Assembly (NCBI RefSeq): GCF_027744825.2
Contig: NC_071343.1
Span: 9,322,866 to 9,386,865, forward strand
Reading direction: 5' to 3'
From: Synchiropus splendidus
Lineage: Eukaryota; Chordata; Actinopteri; Syngnathiformes; Callionymidae
DNA length: 64,000 bases
The notes beneath the pieces were generated by a model. The model saw only the letters and a list, made by a program, of their open reading frames with translations. It was not told the DNA's origin and ran no database searches. Shown piece by piece: positions 1 through 13,021 of this stretch (positions are counted from its first letter, which is position 1; every line of letters begins with the position of its first letter). Made by a program: the position numbers and the translations under genes.

Positions 1-3000
1 TGTCTGGCTTTGTAATATTATAATCATTGTTATTGCAAAGTGGGAATGAGGTTGATTTAGACTGGGAGGCAAGAAGAGGCGAATGAGCTTCAGAGGGTGG
101 AGGTGACTGTTGCGTAATGCCACGTTTTGATCCAAAAGAAAAGGTTGATATCATGCAAAGGCAAAGACAATCCATTTTTCTGGCCCTTTTTTCGATGGAA
201 ATTTCAAACAGTGAAGTTCAGTTGAGCTTTAGTCAACTGTCGTGGAAATAACTGTATTTTCCCTTTAAAATGTAAAGCTATCTTTGAAGTTTTTGGCAAC
301 ACTGTAGATAGGGGAACACATACTATCACTGAACTATTTACTTGCTTGTCTACTGTTCACAATCAATACTTATGGTGTCTAGAGTGAACTGTGGTGCCCC
401 CTCCTGGGCAAAATATAACCAGACTTACTCAGATGCTAGCCAGTACTTTGTGGATAATATGCTCCTAATACACACTTGACATATACATTCCTCAATCGTA
501 AGTGTTTTTTTAAAATCATTTTTGGTCCTTTGAGCAATATCTTGACTAAACAAAGTTAATAACAATGCAGACAAAATATAGTAAAATAGCTTAACATGAT
601 TAGCAAAAGTTCCGCTAGGGCTGCGTCTCACCATTTTTTCGATAATTGACGCGACACTGACCACTTTAACAATTGGTCAACTCTTTAGCATAAGACATGT
701 ACGGGTTGATGAACATGCAACATGATTGAAGCATTGTGAATAAATGTATGTTAATAGATAGGTGCATTTTTTAAACTATACGTCTAACAGTCTTTATTGT
801 CATTTAACCATGAGTCGTAACAACGAAACCATTGTCCAGACAGTGATGTGAAAGGCACGTTTCCATTGACGTGTCCTTTGATCTGTCCCTCATGAAAATA
901 CCTGGATCTACCTCCAGTTCGATGAGTACATGTTCCGCCCTCTAACAGACTTAGCGATTGGTTTGGAGACACACACCAGAATGGCTGTACGTTTGACGTA
1001 GCAAGCCAGGGGCTACACACCGTGTACCAGCCTAGCCTTATCATCCTCATGAGGCGGCGGATGGAAGGCCCTCCAGGAGATAGGAAGAGAAGGATGAGGA
1101 CACAACCTGACCGACTCCTTCCCACTACTAAAGGAAAGCCGGGGTCAACAGAAAGTGCACTGAGGTCGCTGGCCGTTGGTCATGTGGGTTTTGGTCGTTA
1201 CTCCGCAAGGTCTCATCCCTTGGTGAATTGTTTTCTACGGGGTGGTTGCACGTTTTGGGTTACAGTGACCATGTAGCCTCAGCCATTTCTCTTCTCTCAG
1301 TGGTTTGCGCTAACAGAAAGATGATGCCACGACTAGTCGACTAATGAACCCATCTGCGACGATAACCCGGTTTTCTGCATCAGATTTTGGCAAAGGACGT
1401 CAACAAGTTTTCTCTTTTCGACTCTGATCGACAGAAATCTCAGAAGCAAGACCTTCCATGTGCTGGAGGGAACCCCAAGACAGACGCGCTTATGCTTTTG
1501 TTTTTGTCACTTCCAAACTTGGTGCATCACTGAGGCATTTTTCCATGCCTGGTACTCTATTGCCTCTATTAGCGATGGCTGCTGCGACCACAAGCAAAAA
1601 TCCTTTCCATGAACAGAGGTGCCAAAATGTGAGTCTCCAGGATGAGAAGAAAAAGCATGCTACCACAGAGAATCTCTGGCTGGCTGTAATTAGAGCGGCA
1701 AAACAACACTCGCCTCAAGCACCAATTAAATGACCAGTTTGGCTTATCAGTGGGCTTCTATGGAGAAGGTCAGTGATTTAAATTTCTGAGAAGGATTTGG
1801 AAACATGTTGGGGGCATGTCACTGCTGCTTTACTCAAACAAACCCCTTCATTTTACACAGCCATAATGAAACAAAACAACATTAAGTGAAACCATTGCCA
1901 GTTTTTTTGATGGCTCAGAATGGAGCAGTGGCAGAACAAATAAAACGGATGTTAAATAAACGCTCAACATGAGTGTGTGCAAACTAACCACAGCCCATTC
2001 CAGCATCCCGAACGCTAAGCTGCCCGAGATGTGAATGTCTTCTTCCCTCCATCTTCCCTCAGGCTTGAAAGGAGGGTGTTCAGTAACCTGCTCATTACTG
2101 TTGTTGTTTTTTTTTTCCTCCCCATTTGGCCAGCAGCAAGGATCGATACAACTCTGCAGTGTTTTTCAACATTCTAATGCAGATTGACATTGAAAGTTGT
2201 CAATGACATTTTTTTTTTTTGATCACAAAGACTGGGATTTGCTGCTTCAGTCGCGACTGTCTATGTCCTGGACAAACTTGATAGCATTGTAGAGAGAAAA
2301 TACGGGCAAAAAACAGACAAAAATGTACATTACAGTTGGAGCAGTAAAGAAACTAGTTTGACATTATTCCATCAGAATAACTAGGAAATTGGTAATTTGA
2401 CTGTCTCTCTTTTTTCACTTGCTTAAAATTTCATGATTTTTTCTGTCAATGTAAATAATGAAATATTTGTGAAAATAAATATGCACCAAACATTAATCAT
2501 TTTTCTTCAAAAAAAAAGGAAAGGATGGCAATTACAAAAAAGAATTACAGTAGATATAAAAACAATTGGCATAATGAAAAAATAAAAAGATTTTGACATA
2601 AGCGAATAACGTTTGACAAGTATATAAATGGGAAGAGGCACCTTAGTATATTCTTGTTGACTTGTTGTAAAATTAAAATTAAAATGTATTACAAAACTTA
2701 TTAACTTCATGAGGGCCGAATGAAAGGGCCTTTGCATCCCTAGAACATTCAGCTTCTCAATGTCCTTATGCAATTTTTCCATAACTCTCCATGACTCATG
2801 TCTTGGTCCCTGACTCCAACACCCTTCAGGTCAGAAGAAAGCCCTCCAAACAGAACCACATGCAAACTGAATGCCGCTGCTTTGCACATGGGTGTCGCCC
2901 ATTGGAGTGTAATTGCACTTTTATGTGTTTAACTATTGACCTGAAAAATAACAGTCGCATTAACTCGACATCATAAAAGAGCTTCACAGTGGCTCCCCAG

Positions 3001-3469
3001 AGAGGAAGCTGGTCGGACAGGCTCATACAGACTGACCGCAGCATGCGCCCGGGTGAAGCCGGTGAAAACAAAGGCATGTTTGCAGCCACATACAAGAGCA
3101 GGGGTATGAAAATTTGATCAGTGTTAATGTATGAAATAGCTAGCTCCTCACACGGAAGCCATTTTTGGACCACCTCAGTACTATCCGTGCTATTACATGC
3201 ATGATGTGGTCAGTCTTTATTATCCCGAGCCAACTGTGACGCTAAAAACAGAGAGCATCTCGGTGAGCTGCCACATAAATTCGGTTGAAAATAATAATTC
3301 ACATTGTGAGAACGATAAGTGAAATCGAATGGCAAGCAGTGTAAGTAACTATAGAGTGAAAGGAAAGTGGAACAAAAACAACTACTAGTACTAATATCTG
3401 CCATGTCAATCCAGGATGTTTTGTTTTTTCTGAAGGGTCAAGTTATATACTGGGTCTATTGTGCGGCGT

Positions 3470-4320
3470 CATGGAATCCATTCCATAAAAAAAGTGTAAA
3501 AACAGCATCAAGTCGTTTTTACTTTTTACTGAAAATGTGACTTTAAAGAAAAAAATTATAATCGAAAGAGAGTTTTCATAAATAAAGAATAAACCAACAT
3601 GATAAAAATATGTCAATACATATAAAGGAATTGAAAAAATGTCATTTGAAAAAAATTTTAAAAATAAAAAAATAACATTTAAAAAAAAAAATCAACATTA
3701 TCAGTGTTTAAAAGAAAAACGAGCAAAAAAGCAAAACATAAAAAAATATATATTTTCAATAAAATCCCAGGACAGCCAAAACATTTTATTAACGTATTTA
3801 ATACTTAATAAATTAATAGTTGCAAAATAAAATGCATAAATAAATAATAAATAATAAATAAGTCAGTATCTTAGACAAAGAACTTCAGGTAAAACGGAAA
3901 TCTGATGAACATGAAAGAAAAATAGTATTGTCTGCAATATTAATATGGGCAAAAATCATTAAAAAAGTAAGATAATTATTTGAAATGTGCCAAAAAATAT
4001 CATTAAATACATACAAATTACTGGTAGGCATGGATTGGATATGATAATGATAAATTAAAAAATAAAATTATAAGTAGAAAAACAATGATATCAGAATGCT
4101 AAACTCTAGTTTGGATCAATCCATATAAGCTCAAACCTTAAAGATCACGGTGAAAGAGCTCCAGTTTTATACATTTTAATTCTCCATCAGACGACATCAC
4201 ATTGCATAACAATGTGAAATAAAATAATAATAATAACAAAAATGAATGTGTTCTAGTCCCAGCACAAATTTATACATTAAAGATTATTAATCATCCAAGA
4301 CGAAAAATTGGTTTTTAAAA
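3470..4320. repeat. A-rich low-complexity region
   Basis: The plus strand is dominated by A runs and TAAATAA-type words (for example near 3640-3730 and 3830-3860), with very little G or C. Frames here encode mostly Lys, Asn and Ile and are not genes. No inverted ends or tandem unit define it as a single element. Confidence 0.7.
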
Positions 4321-5685
4321 GTATAAACTAGGAGGACATTTCCATCATTTGGAACTGACCTCATGACGGCCATTTTACTGCAGCCAAGGGCCTCTCTGTG
4401 GCTCCTGAGCTGCACTTTTGCCCTGTTTTGTCTGGTGTAGTCCCTATGAGCCTAACTTGGCTGAAGGTGGCCCGATATTTCATGTGAACAAATACAAATC
4501 CTGACTCATGCGATGGACCTAATATCTGCCCTTTTCAGGGATGAAGTTTATCTATCTTTATCAAGTTGTGGAAGATGCTACTGGGGCGTCCACCGTGGCC
4601 CCCATCCCCAAACACACGCTCCTTCCACTGCAAAACAATTGCATTTGCAGGCTGCTGATTGAATTTTGCCCATCGCTCACACAATTGTTTCCTATGAGTC
4701 TTTATGAAAAATGGCTGGGTTTTAGGGATTATAGAATTATAGTCAGGCAAGGAGAAGCATCTGCTTAAAGATGAGAAAGGAGGAAAAATTAAATCGTGAC
4801 AGAACGGTTACGGGGGGGTGTCGGGTTGCATCCTTGCTCACATTCGGCTTAAACTGTCATAAAACCCTGGTAATCTGAGTTTTATGGAAAAGATGGAGGG
4901 GTGGTAGGAGGAAGGAAGAACAATACCTGGGGATTAGATGAGCTCACCAGCAGAAATGAAAAAAAAACAAGACAAAGAAAATAATGAAGAAAGAGAGGGA
5001 GGACCTTGAATATTACAGAGAAGCATGCAATTAGAAAAAAAGGAGTCAAATGGCCTTCGATGGCTTCTGCTGAGGGCCACTTAGTTTATCGAGGCTGATG
5101 TGTGATCAGCCTGCCAGCAGCATTAAAATGAGCCACATTCTCTGGAAGGAAACCAAGCAAAACAAGGTCTGAGAAAGAAAGAGGGGAAATATGGAGTGAA
5201 TCTCACCACAGGCATATCAAACATGGCGGCGGAGCCACAGACTCCGCTGCCAAGGCATTTCAAAGGAGCACATGAGACCGCTTTTTTTTTTTTTTCAGCA
5301 TGATCACACTGCAGGTTTGGGTTTATATTTTCATATTCTAAACTCAATCAAAACCGTGTGAACCGTTGTCTGATTTAAGTTGGAATTGTGAAGATTCAGT
5401 CTGATCGAAAGCTGCTTTTTTTGTCATTATTTAACAGATTAAAGATGGTCTCCGTTTCAGTGACTCTATTCACGCAGTTTACCAAGACGGAAGTAGCCTG
5501 AAGTGTTGGAGACGCAGCTTTTAATTTTTTTGCTGGTTTGCCACCCGTCACAACGCAGGACGACAGACAACACTAAAATGATGTCAATGAAAACAAAACA
5601 AAGACTAGCACATAGTCCAGATAGTTTTGGGTCGTATTGGTCCCCTAACATCCTACAAATGGAATTCAGCCACTTATTCACGCTC

Positions 5686-6089
5686 AAGGCCCATTAATGC
5701 TCAATGTTACGTCCGGATCTGGATACAGATGGAGCCTTGTGTCCTACTGGAAACCAAGAGGGGCAGTGTTGCTGTTACTACCTGATTTGTAGCTCTAATG
5801 GCACACAAAGAGGACATGACAATGGCGGAAATTCTCCGCTCTACAGCCTCACCGACCACCTCATCCCACAATGCTACCTCTGTTTCGTCTTTTATACAAG
5901 AGGTACATCATGAAAACTTCTTCCACAGTCGCTGGTTTTGGAGTTTGTCGTTGCTATAAACTTTTGACTGTGGGCTGCTCCCCCTGGTGGATATATTGGT
6001 GAACAGCAATGGCAACTTACAGAACGTATGGAAGCATGTGATCGGAGACGGATGGGCAAATTTTTTTTTACAAGTAAAGGCCTTTACTC
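5686..6089 (+). mobile_element. TTAAGGCCC-type inverted-end DNA element, copy A
   Basis: One of four related segments in the window. It begins AAGGCCCATTAATGCTCAAT and contains the shared internal words CCTGGTGGATATATTGGTGA and CTTCTTCCACAGTCGC. The far end is worn (AAGTAAAGGCCTTT). The best-kept copies carry near-mirror ends of the form TTAAGGCCCATTTAYGCTC, which suggests a cut-and-paste transposon with a possible TTAA target site. It has no intact frame and is non-autonomous. The superfamily is not recognised. It abuts a GATGAGG-type element at 6090. Confidence 0.65.
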
Positions 6090-6206
6090 GTGGTGGGCTG
6101 ATGAGGCTCCAAGAAACCGTGGCCTCATTTTCTGTGACCACTAGATGACGCTTTCTGCTCTTAAATCTTTGGATTTGAACAACCATTTTAAAGAATCCTA
6201 ACATCC
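6090..6206 (+). mobile_element. GATGAGG-type short inverted-end element, half copy
   Basis: Starts GGTGGGCTGATGAGGCTCCA and contains the family words CTCATTTTC, CACTAGATGACGCTTTCTGC and AAATCTTTGGATTTGAACAA. The opposite terminus is absent. It sits directly against element copy A, so one probably inserted at the edge of the other or both were trimmed together. Confidence 0.6.
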
Positions 6207-7959
6207 TTTTTTAACCCGGATCACCACCTCGTGTGCGTAGACTAAGAAACATGATGGAAAAAAAATTCAAAAATATATAATTTAGTCTTTAGTCACAATG
6301 ATAAAGTGGATCTAAAAATAATAATAAGAAGTGCAATTATGCCACGAAACCTATAAGAATATTTCATTTTATACATATTTCGTATTGGTGTAAATTGTTA
6401 AAATATGCACCTGATGTTAACAAAAGATAAAAAAGGGATTTATAAAAAAAAAAAAAAATCAATTTTCTTTCAATGTAGTTTGAGGAACAAGAAATACACA
6501 CAAAAATGGAAAATGACAAGAAGAAGAAAAAAGGCATCTTAGCGAAACAAAAACGTTGTTGAACTGGCAATGGCTAAACAAAGAATCTGCACAAAAATAG
6601 TCAGAAAAATTACGACATACCAGTTGTATAGTTTTAGTGTGACCTAATGCCCCCCATCCTCACTTTGCCCAAGTCTGTCTTAATGGAAATCCACCACAGT
6701 TTTATATCAACATAAGATTGACGTAAAGAGAGACAAACAGAGACAAGAATGACTGTGATCTCTACAATAGAGTGCGCACAACAATGTGGACACTCTTTAC
6801 CTTCAGACTGAGCACAATATCCACGCAAAATTTGGATTTATCAGAAAGTGGTCACAAGAGTTTTAATGCATTTTATCCCCCACAAGAAAACACATCATAA
6901 ATTCACTAAAGCAGATCAGCTGCTCTGCATCATGAAAAGATGCAACCCACTGTCTTGACAAATTTCTGCACCTTTTTTTTTAGCAACAGTTAAACATATC
7001 TGACACATCTTTTTTTAAAATCTGTATTTTTTTCTTTTCAGGTGATGAGACTTCTTCACAAGCACTGTGCTTTCAGATCAATGTCAATGTTAACAATATT
7101 TAACACCTTTGTTAATAATATTCTGTGTGAGTAACAGTTGAGCGAGTTTTGCTCAATTGTAAAAAAAATCATTGCTGAGATTTGTATCTGTCACTTGTAA
7201 CAGAGCCTCTAATTTCTCTTCCATTAGATGGCGTGGAGGAAGACTGTCGAACAAGGACACATTTTTCACATATTCAATCTTATCCCCGCCAACAGTATTT
7301 GATCTCCCCCGGTTAATGAACAGTTGTACTCGCTCAACAGTTCGTGCCAGTCAAATTCAGTAAAGTGTAGTTCTCTCAGATGGAGGACTTGAGTTGGCTT
7401 TGTAGAACTAAAACTCTTCAATCGTCCTTTGTTTGCGCGAAAGCATCAATATGACAATCAAAAACCGAAACCCGATGACAGCCAAGTAAAAAAAAAATGG
7501 ATGTAAAAAAAAAAAAGACAGAGGAGGGATAGATGAAGTGAGAGCAGATGGGCCATGAAGGATGGGATAACGCCTTGGCTTATAACACAGGCTTGTGTGC
7601 ATGCATCCAACCGGAGAGGATCATTCAGCAGATGGGGCCTCAGATTGAATGCTTCATTTTGGGCAGACGCCGTGCAGGCGTATGGGTGGTTCAATGCAGA
7701 AATCAACAACACTAAACAAATCTGGAAAGAGAAATGCTGAGTGAAGCGCGTGAAGTGGGAGCGAGTGGGGGCGAAACGCGGTAAATAAAAAGCTCATCTG
7801 TGTGTTGTCATTATTTGGGTGGAAGGACAAGTCATGCCAGGAATCGAGGGTAATAAAAAAAAGACTGTGGTTGTGAGGGACATTTCTGAAATATCACGAT
7901 GTAGAGGAACGGCTTTAACAGGTTTTACTGTCACAGTTCTTACCCAAGTGATGCTTCTT

Positions 7960-8050
7960 GGTGTCAAACTCAAGGCCAGAGGGCCAAATCTGGCCTGGCA
8001 AGTCATTTCAGCTTTAAATTCGTACCACTTTTTTTTTTTTCCTGGCCTGC
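7960..8050. mobile_element. hAT-like terminal fragment
   Basis: GGTGTCAAACTCAAGGCCAG followed by AGGGCCAAATCTGGCCTGGC resembles the widespread vertebrate hAT terminus of the GTGTCAAACTC...GGGCC type. A partner end is not clearly visible, and a poly-T run follows. Confidence 0.45.
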
Positions 8051-8414
8051 GACTTACGGTTTAAAATGTTGAGAGTGAGCTTGACAAACCTGCCGAAGGG
8101 AATAACAGATTTAAGGGAAGCTTGCTCTGAACAAAATAAATGTCACGTACTTATAGTTTTGCTCCATCATTTTCTTAAACTCTCATCTCTATTCATTTGT
8201 TTTATCTTTGTTTCTTGCTTTCTTCATTTTAGTTTCAAATGGTTTATGCTTTTAATTTCTCCCTTAATGAAAGAGTTTTGGTGCATTAATTCCACTTGTT
8301 TTACATTACTAAATTACATTTTAAAAGTAGTCATCCACACGTATAAGTTTTTAATATAGTAGTATATAATAGTATATTGGAGTGGTGGATCATAAATAAG
8401 GTTGTGAGAGTAAC

Positions 8415-9015
8415 TACCGCCATTTAGCGTTACTTTTCCTCATGGTCTGTACCCTGCGTCTCATACAACAACGCGGCTAATATATGGATTTTTACAGGCT
8501 AAAGAGCGTCATGCTGCCAAAATATTGAGGCTCATCACATCAAACCGATGGCATGACAGACATTTTATTTACCTTAAAGTGCACAAAATGCACTGCTTCG
8601 CCCGCGTGTCGGCAGCTCCACCACCGGAGCCAATTGCCTGGAGGACTGGCGACAAGAAGCAGCAGCTGAGACTGGCTGTGGTGTCAGAACTTCAGATATG
8701 TGGGCGAAAACAGCGCATTTTGAGCACTTTAAAGTAAATAAAAAAATGTGACGTTCATGATTCAAGTTAAGAACATTGCTCAGTTTGTTTCATAAGTCAG
8801 TCTCCATGCTGGACCCATTTTCAAAACTAGTTTAGAAGATCCTCATGCATTTTAAGCCGAGGGCACCACTGACCTTTCTACGGCGCAGACAGCACCACTG
8901 GACCCGCGGCTTATAGACCAGTGCAGCTTATGTATGAACAATCATCTACTTTCCTTCTTAAATTTTGTGGGTGCAGTTGACATTCTGGTGACTCTATAGT
9001 CCAGAATTTACGGTA
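8415..9015. mobile_element. TACCGTAA-type foldback DNA element, copy 1
   Basis: About 600 bp and alignable by eye along its whole length with 12418-13021. It starts TACCGCCATTTAGCG and ends TCCAGAATTTACGGTA, whose reverse complement TACCGTAAATTCTGGA matches the intact start of copy 2. TA at both tips is compatible with a TA target duplication. Inside, the segment near 8565-8615 is the imperfect reverse complement of the segment near 8695-8745 (AAAGTGCACAAAATGC versus GCATTTTGAGCACTTT). No intact frame. Superfamily not assigned. Confidence 0.75.
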
Positions 9016-11130
9016 TGTCACGGTATGGTAAATTTGTTTTTTCCACAATTTCTCAACTGTTTCCTGGTAAATATAACTGCAGAAAACTTGCTCAGTATGA
9101 TATCTAGTCTCTCAAAGGTAGCGATATGCATTGTTTTTTAAAGATAAATAAGGCTTCAAAACGTCGTCTGCATCTCCTTCTTCCCAGTTCACACTTTCGT
9201 CCACACACACACACATCATCCCCTGGACTATTTCTCGGCTCAAATTTCACATTCATGAGGATAACTTGCCTAAGCTTGATTGAAAAGTGCATCCAAGAGA
9301 AGCCCTTCCCAGCTCAGACGCTGCGCTCCCTCTCCACATCCTCCAAGTCCCCTCAAATCCACAGGGTCCGTTCACGGCTCCCATGGCGTGCAGCGGAAAA
9401 AATCAATAAGTGCATTGCTACAATACACTGGCGACAAATTGATTTCATCCGAGGCAATTTGAACCCGAGGAGAAATGCAGGTTAGTTTCATCAGTGAAGG
9501 GGCCTTTCACTGCACCCGCACTCGATTAGTCCCTTATGTAGTTAATGCATTTGATCCTTTTACGTACGCTGCTTATGGATTTTATCGACCACTTTGCACA
9601 TCTCCTGAGGACTTTCTGCACAGAAGCAATGAACTAATTTGACATCATAGACCCAGTAATGGACAAGACGGACGGCTCCATTATGAAGTCACAAAAGAAA
9701 AGCTTCTTTTAGACTCTTTGAGTTCACGCCTTGATCTCCTGGCAGAGCACAAACCTTTTGGGGGCGCATCTCCATAATCAAATAAGAATTTTACACATTG
9801 ACTTATTGATGAAATAGAGCCATGTTTTCTTCGTAGAGTTGAAGAAACTGATCGGGAACAAAGCTGGAAGACAGTGCTCAATGTCTATATGGATAAAAAC
9901 AGACTAGGGTGACAAGCTAGGAAAAAGCTGGGAGCTGTGAGACATGAAATCCACCTGAGCATCAGAGAAGCCTTCTGTACGTGAAAAAAAAAAAAGTTAT
10001 TTTTCATACGCTGGAGCTGACAATTTTGTGTAATATGTTCATCATGACACCGATACTCTGAGGACACATACCAGAGGACACGACGGCTCATGGTGCTGGA
10101 CCTCTACATCCCACAGTGGGCAACGCCACTGAAGAGGGATGGAGGTGGGAGGATGCTTCTCATATATCTTTGTGATGTCTTGCGCAAGACTGAGGCTTTT
10201 GTGTGACTCACCCAGGATGACATTGAATGAAATGGCTGGGAAGAATAATGACTGTCAGCTAAAATATGAGAAAAAGTCTGGGAAAGGCAGAGGCGACGAG
10301 GAGAATACAGTCAGATGTGCTCTGAATTTAGGACATGTTTTAAATTGTCAGTGAGAAAAAGGGTTGTTTGGACTATATTTTGGCCACATTTTTACTTTGT
10401 ACCTTAAACTTTCTATGCGAGAGACTGTTGTGTGGGGATCAAACCTACTCCAGTAAAAAAAAAAAAAAAAATACAATTATTTCTAGATTACAACAGAAAT
10501 GAGGGGGTGAAATAGGGGCATAACATAAATATCTAACCAGACTTGACATTTTATAAACGGCTGAAAATGATTAAATGCAAAATAAATAAAAACAAATAAC
10601 AAATTAAATTAAGTTGACAAAAAAAATAAAAAATAAAATAACCAATAAAAGTAGGGCAAATTGTGTCTGAATATATATATGAAAAAAAAGAGGGAAAAAA
10701 AAATTTTCCGAACACAAAGCTACACTAAAAGACAGTCATTATAAAAACAGTGACAACATAACTATCACACCTCAGAAAATAAATAATGCATTGACTGGAG
10801 ATTTTTCCTACATGGTCACATGACATAGTTGCCTTTCAGCACCATGATGCTTCATGTCTTTCAAACTTTTACCCATGATCCATACGACAACAACATCTTA
10901 CATTTCAATAAAAACAGTATTAAAGTATTAGACATTATAATACTAGTAGTTGTACAAACAGGCAAACTGTCGACATACATACAAGGATAATTTTAAATAT
11001 AGTTTTTGCAAAACTTGCTTTCTGTGTAGGTCTTTCATAGTATGGATTTCAGCATCAGACAAACTCCGGGTCTCTAGAGCTCCAGTTAGAGCGCTGCATG
11101 AGACCCACGGTCAACAAGATCCACACTTAC

Positions 11131-11317
11131 CTGTCAGGTTTTTCAGACCCAGCTGTCGCAGTCCGAAGTTTCCGTCACGTCTGTAGTTGAGGAAGATGGA
11201 AAGAGAGTAGCGACCCTCATACAGCTTGTTCCCTCTGATGATTCTCAGATTCTCCAGCGGCAGGTAGTCAAACTGGTTGAGCGCCACCAACACGTAGCCG
11301 GTCACTTCTCGGATGGA
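11131..11317 (-). CDS. erbb4: ERBB4 receptor tyrosine kinase, exon 3 (partial CDS)
   Basis: The next coding exon of the same gene. On the minus strand the acceptor CTGCAG precedes TCC ATC CGA GAA GTG, and the exon ends AAC CTG ACA G before the donor GTAAGTG. It encodes 62 codons plus one base, starting in phase 0, which follows exactly from exon 2. Diagnostic residues are [20 protein letters not shown] and [20 protein letters not shown]. The residues are much closer to ERBB4 than to EGFR (GYVLIALNTVERIPLENL) or ERBB3 (GYVLVAMNEFSTLPLPNL). I count about 9 differences in 62 from human ERBB4, recalled rather than aligned. The length of 187 bp equals the human exon. This is part of the leucine-rich receptor L domain 1, which takes part in neuregulin binding. 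The final N-L-T is an N-glycosylation sequon equivalent to human Asn138. Confidence 0.97.
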
Positions 11318-11335
11318 CTGCAGACAGAGATCAGA

Positions 11336-11385
11336 ATCAGAAAAACTTTTTTAATCCCATGGGAAATTGTATTCGTAACATGCTT
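11336..11385. mobile_element. Possible retroelement 3' tail scrap
   Basis: AGAAAAACTTTTTTAATCCC followed by ATGGGAAATTG resembles the TTTATTAATCCC..GGGGAAATT motif common at the 3' ends of fish retroelements. It lies only about 20 bp upstream (gene sense) of the exon 3 acceptor region. Weak evidence. Confidence 0.3.
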
Positions 11386-12417
11386 AAAAAAGAAATGTGT
11401 GCAAAAAAGCCATAGTAAAGAGCTTAATGACGCAGGTGAGGTTAAGGAATTTCCTACTCCAGTCTCCAGGAATAACTAAAACATAAATACTAAAGTTATC
11501 TAAAAATTTATATCTGAACTTCTTTTGCCTTTGTTTCGCGCATGACCACAGTCTCAGAGTACAACAGATTGTAATGGTTGCTAATAAGAAAAACAGGGTA
11601 AAAAGAGGAGGGAGTGAAACATAAAAAAAGGAAAAGCCACTGTCAGACCTCAGATCATGTCAGCATGTATCTTCAAGGTCACTCGGCACACATTTTTAAT
11701 CATGCCAGCAAGATGAATTAGAGCATCTGAGCGAGGAGAACTGGCTGCGGGCTTTGTGATAGCTCTGCAACACTTGGCGTACAGTTGAGCCCTCGTGCCC
11801 ACAGTGCAGCCCAGGATGACTGAGCCACAAGGACGGCCGCTGCTTCACACTTTAAATGACATTTTGAAGTGGATATTATGACTGTGGAGAGTTTGGCAAG
11901 TATCCACCCAGTCTGGCCGCTCCTGCATGAATCAAAGCGACAAGCTGTGCCCTCGCTTTTCGTCGGCCATCACAGTGGCTGTCATTAACCGAAAGGCGCT
12001 CACTGAAGTCCTTCGACACGAACGCACCGATGCGGCTGATCAACAAGTCTGTGTGTAAAACGCCACTGATGGATTGAGTTGAAATAAGTCCTAAGGAGGG
12101 CCATGGCATAGCACAGTCATTGTGGCTGACAGCTGTCAGACAGCATGGACGTCAACTGGTGGTAAGCATGCGCAGCCAAAGTTCCGTTATTGTTACCCGG
12201 CTGATTGCCGCTAATAGAAGCAGACGGGTCTGTCTGCTAAGTGTATGTGTGCTCATGAGAGGCAGCCGGAGGGATTTCATACGTCCGCAGCATGACTATA
12301 CAGCCCGCTTAAAGTAGTCCAAAATCACTGGTGAGACTGTGTTTATGTGCGAAGAATTAACAACGGTTAAAGATCTGAAAAGCAGACTTGTTCCAAAAGG
12401 TAAATCTGAGCTTTGTG

Positions 12418-13021
12418 TACCGTAATTTCAGGACTATAAGCCGCTACTTTTTTCTCGCGGTCTGAACCCTGCAGCTTATACGGCGACGCAGCTAATATAT
12501 GGATTTTTACAGGCTTGAGAGCATCATGCTGCCAAAATATTGAGCCTGGTCACATCAAACCGATGAAATCACAGGCGATTCATTGACCGTAAAGCGCTCA
12601 AAATGCTCCGTTTTCAGCTGCGTGTCGGCATCTCCGCCAACAGAGCCGATCTCCTGGAGGATCGGAGACGAGAAGCAGCAGCTGAGGTGTCCGAACTTAG
12701 GACACGCGGGTGAAAACGGCGCATTTTGAGCGCTTTAACGTCAATAAAAGACGTGAGGAGTTCATGATTCAAGTTCAGAACATTGCCAAGTTTGTTTCAT
12801 GAGTCAGTCCTCGGCGCTGGACCTCATTTTCAAAACTAGTTTAGAAGTGATCCTCATGCATTTTTAAGCACCACTGACCTTTCTACGGTGCAGACAGGAA
12901 CCACTGCACTCGCGGCTGGTAGACTGGTGTAACTAATGTGTGAACAAGATCTGTTTTCCTTCTTAAATTTGGTGGGTGGGGCTAATATTCTTGAGTACTC
13001 TATATTACGGAATTCACGGTA
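12418..13021. mobile_element. TACCGTAA-type foldback DNA element, copy 2
   Basis: Starts TACCGTAATTTCAGGACTAT and ends ATTACGGAATTCACGGTA. It shares GCTAATATATGGATTTTTAC, CATGCTGCCAAAATATTGAG and TTTTCAAAACTAGTTTAGAA with copy 1. It holds a strong internal inverted repeat: 12581-12626 (core AAAGCGCTCAAAATGC) against 12701-12745 (core GCATTTTGAGCGCTTT), with a spacer of about 75 bp. Non-autonomous, 604 bp. Confidence 0.78.

Larger units (their letters stand above)
1..11130 (-). other. erbb4: erbb4 intron 3, 5' part (at least 11.1 kb)
   Basis: Begins at the exon 3 donor (minus-strand GTAAGTG, 11130 downward) and runs out of the window at position 1; exon 4 is not present. Contents: 1-3.4 kb no defined repeat, with one 113-codon minus-strand frame near 0.8-1.1 kb; 3.47-4.32 very A-rich sequence; 4.3-5.68 nothing recognised; 5.69-6.21 two abutting DNA elements; 6.2-7.9 AT-rich with short poly-A runs; 7.96-8.05 hAT-like tip; 8.4-9.0 TACCGTAA-type element; 9.0-11.1 no defined repeat, with poly-A and A-rich patches near 10.45-10.7 kb. 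Confidence 0.9.
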
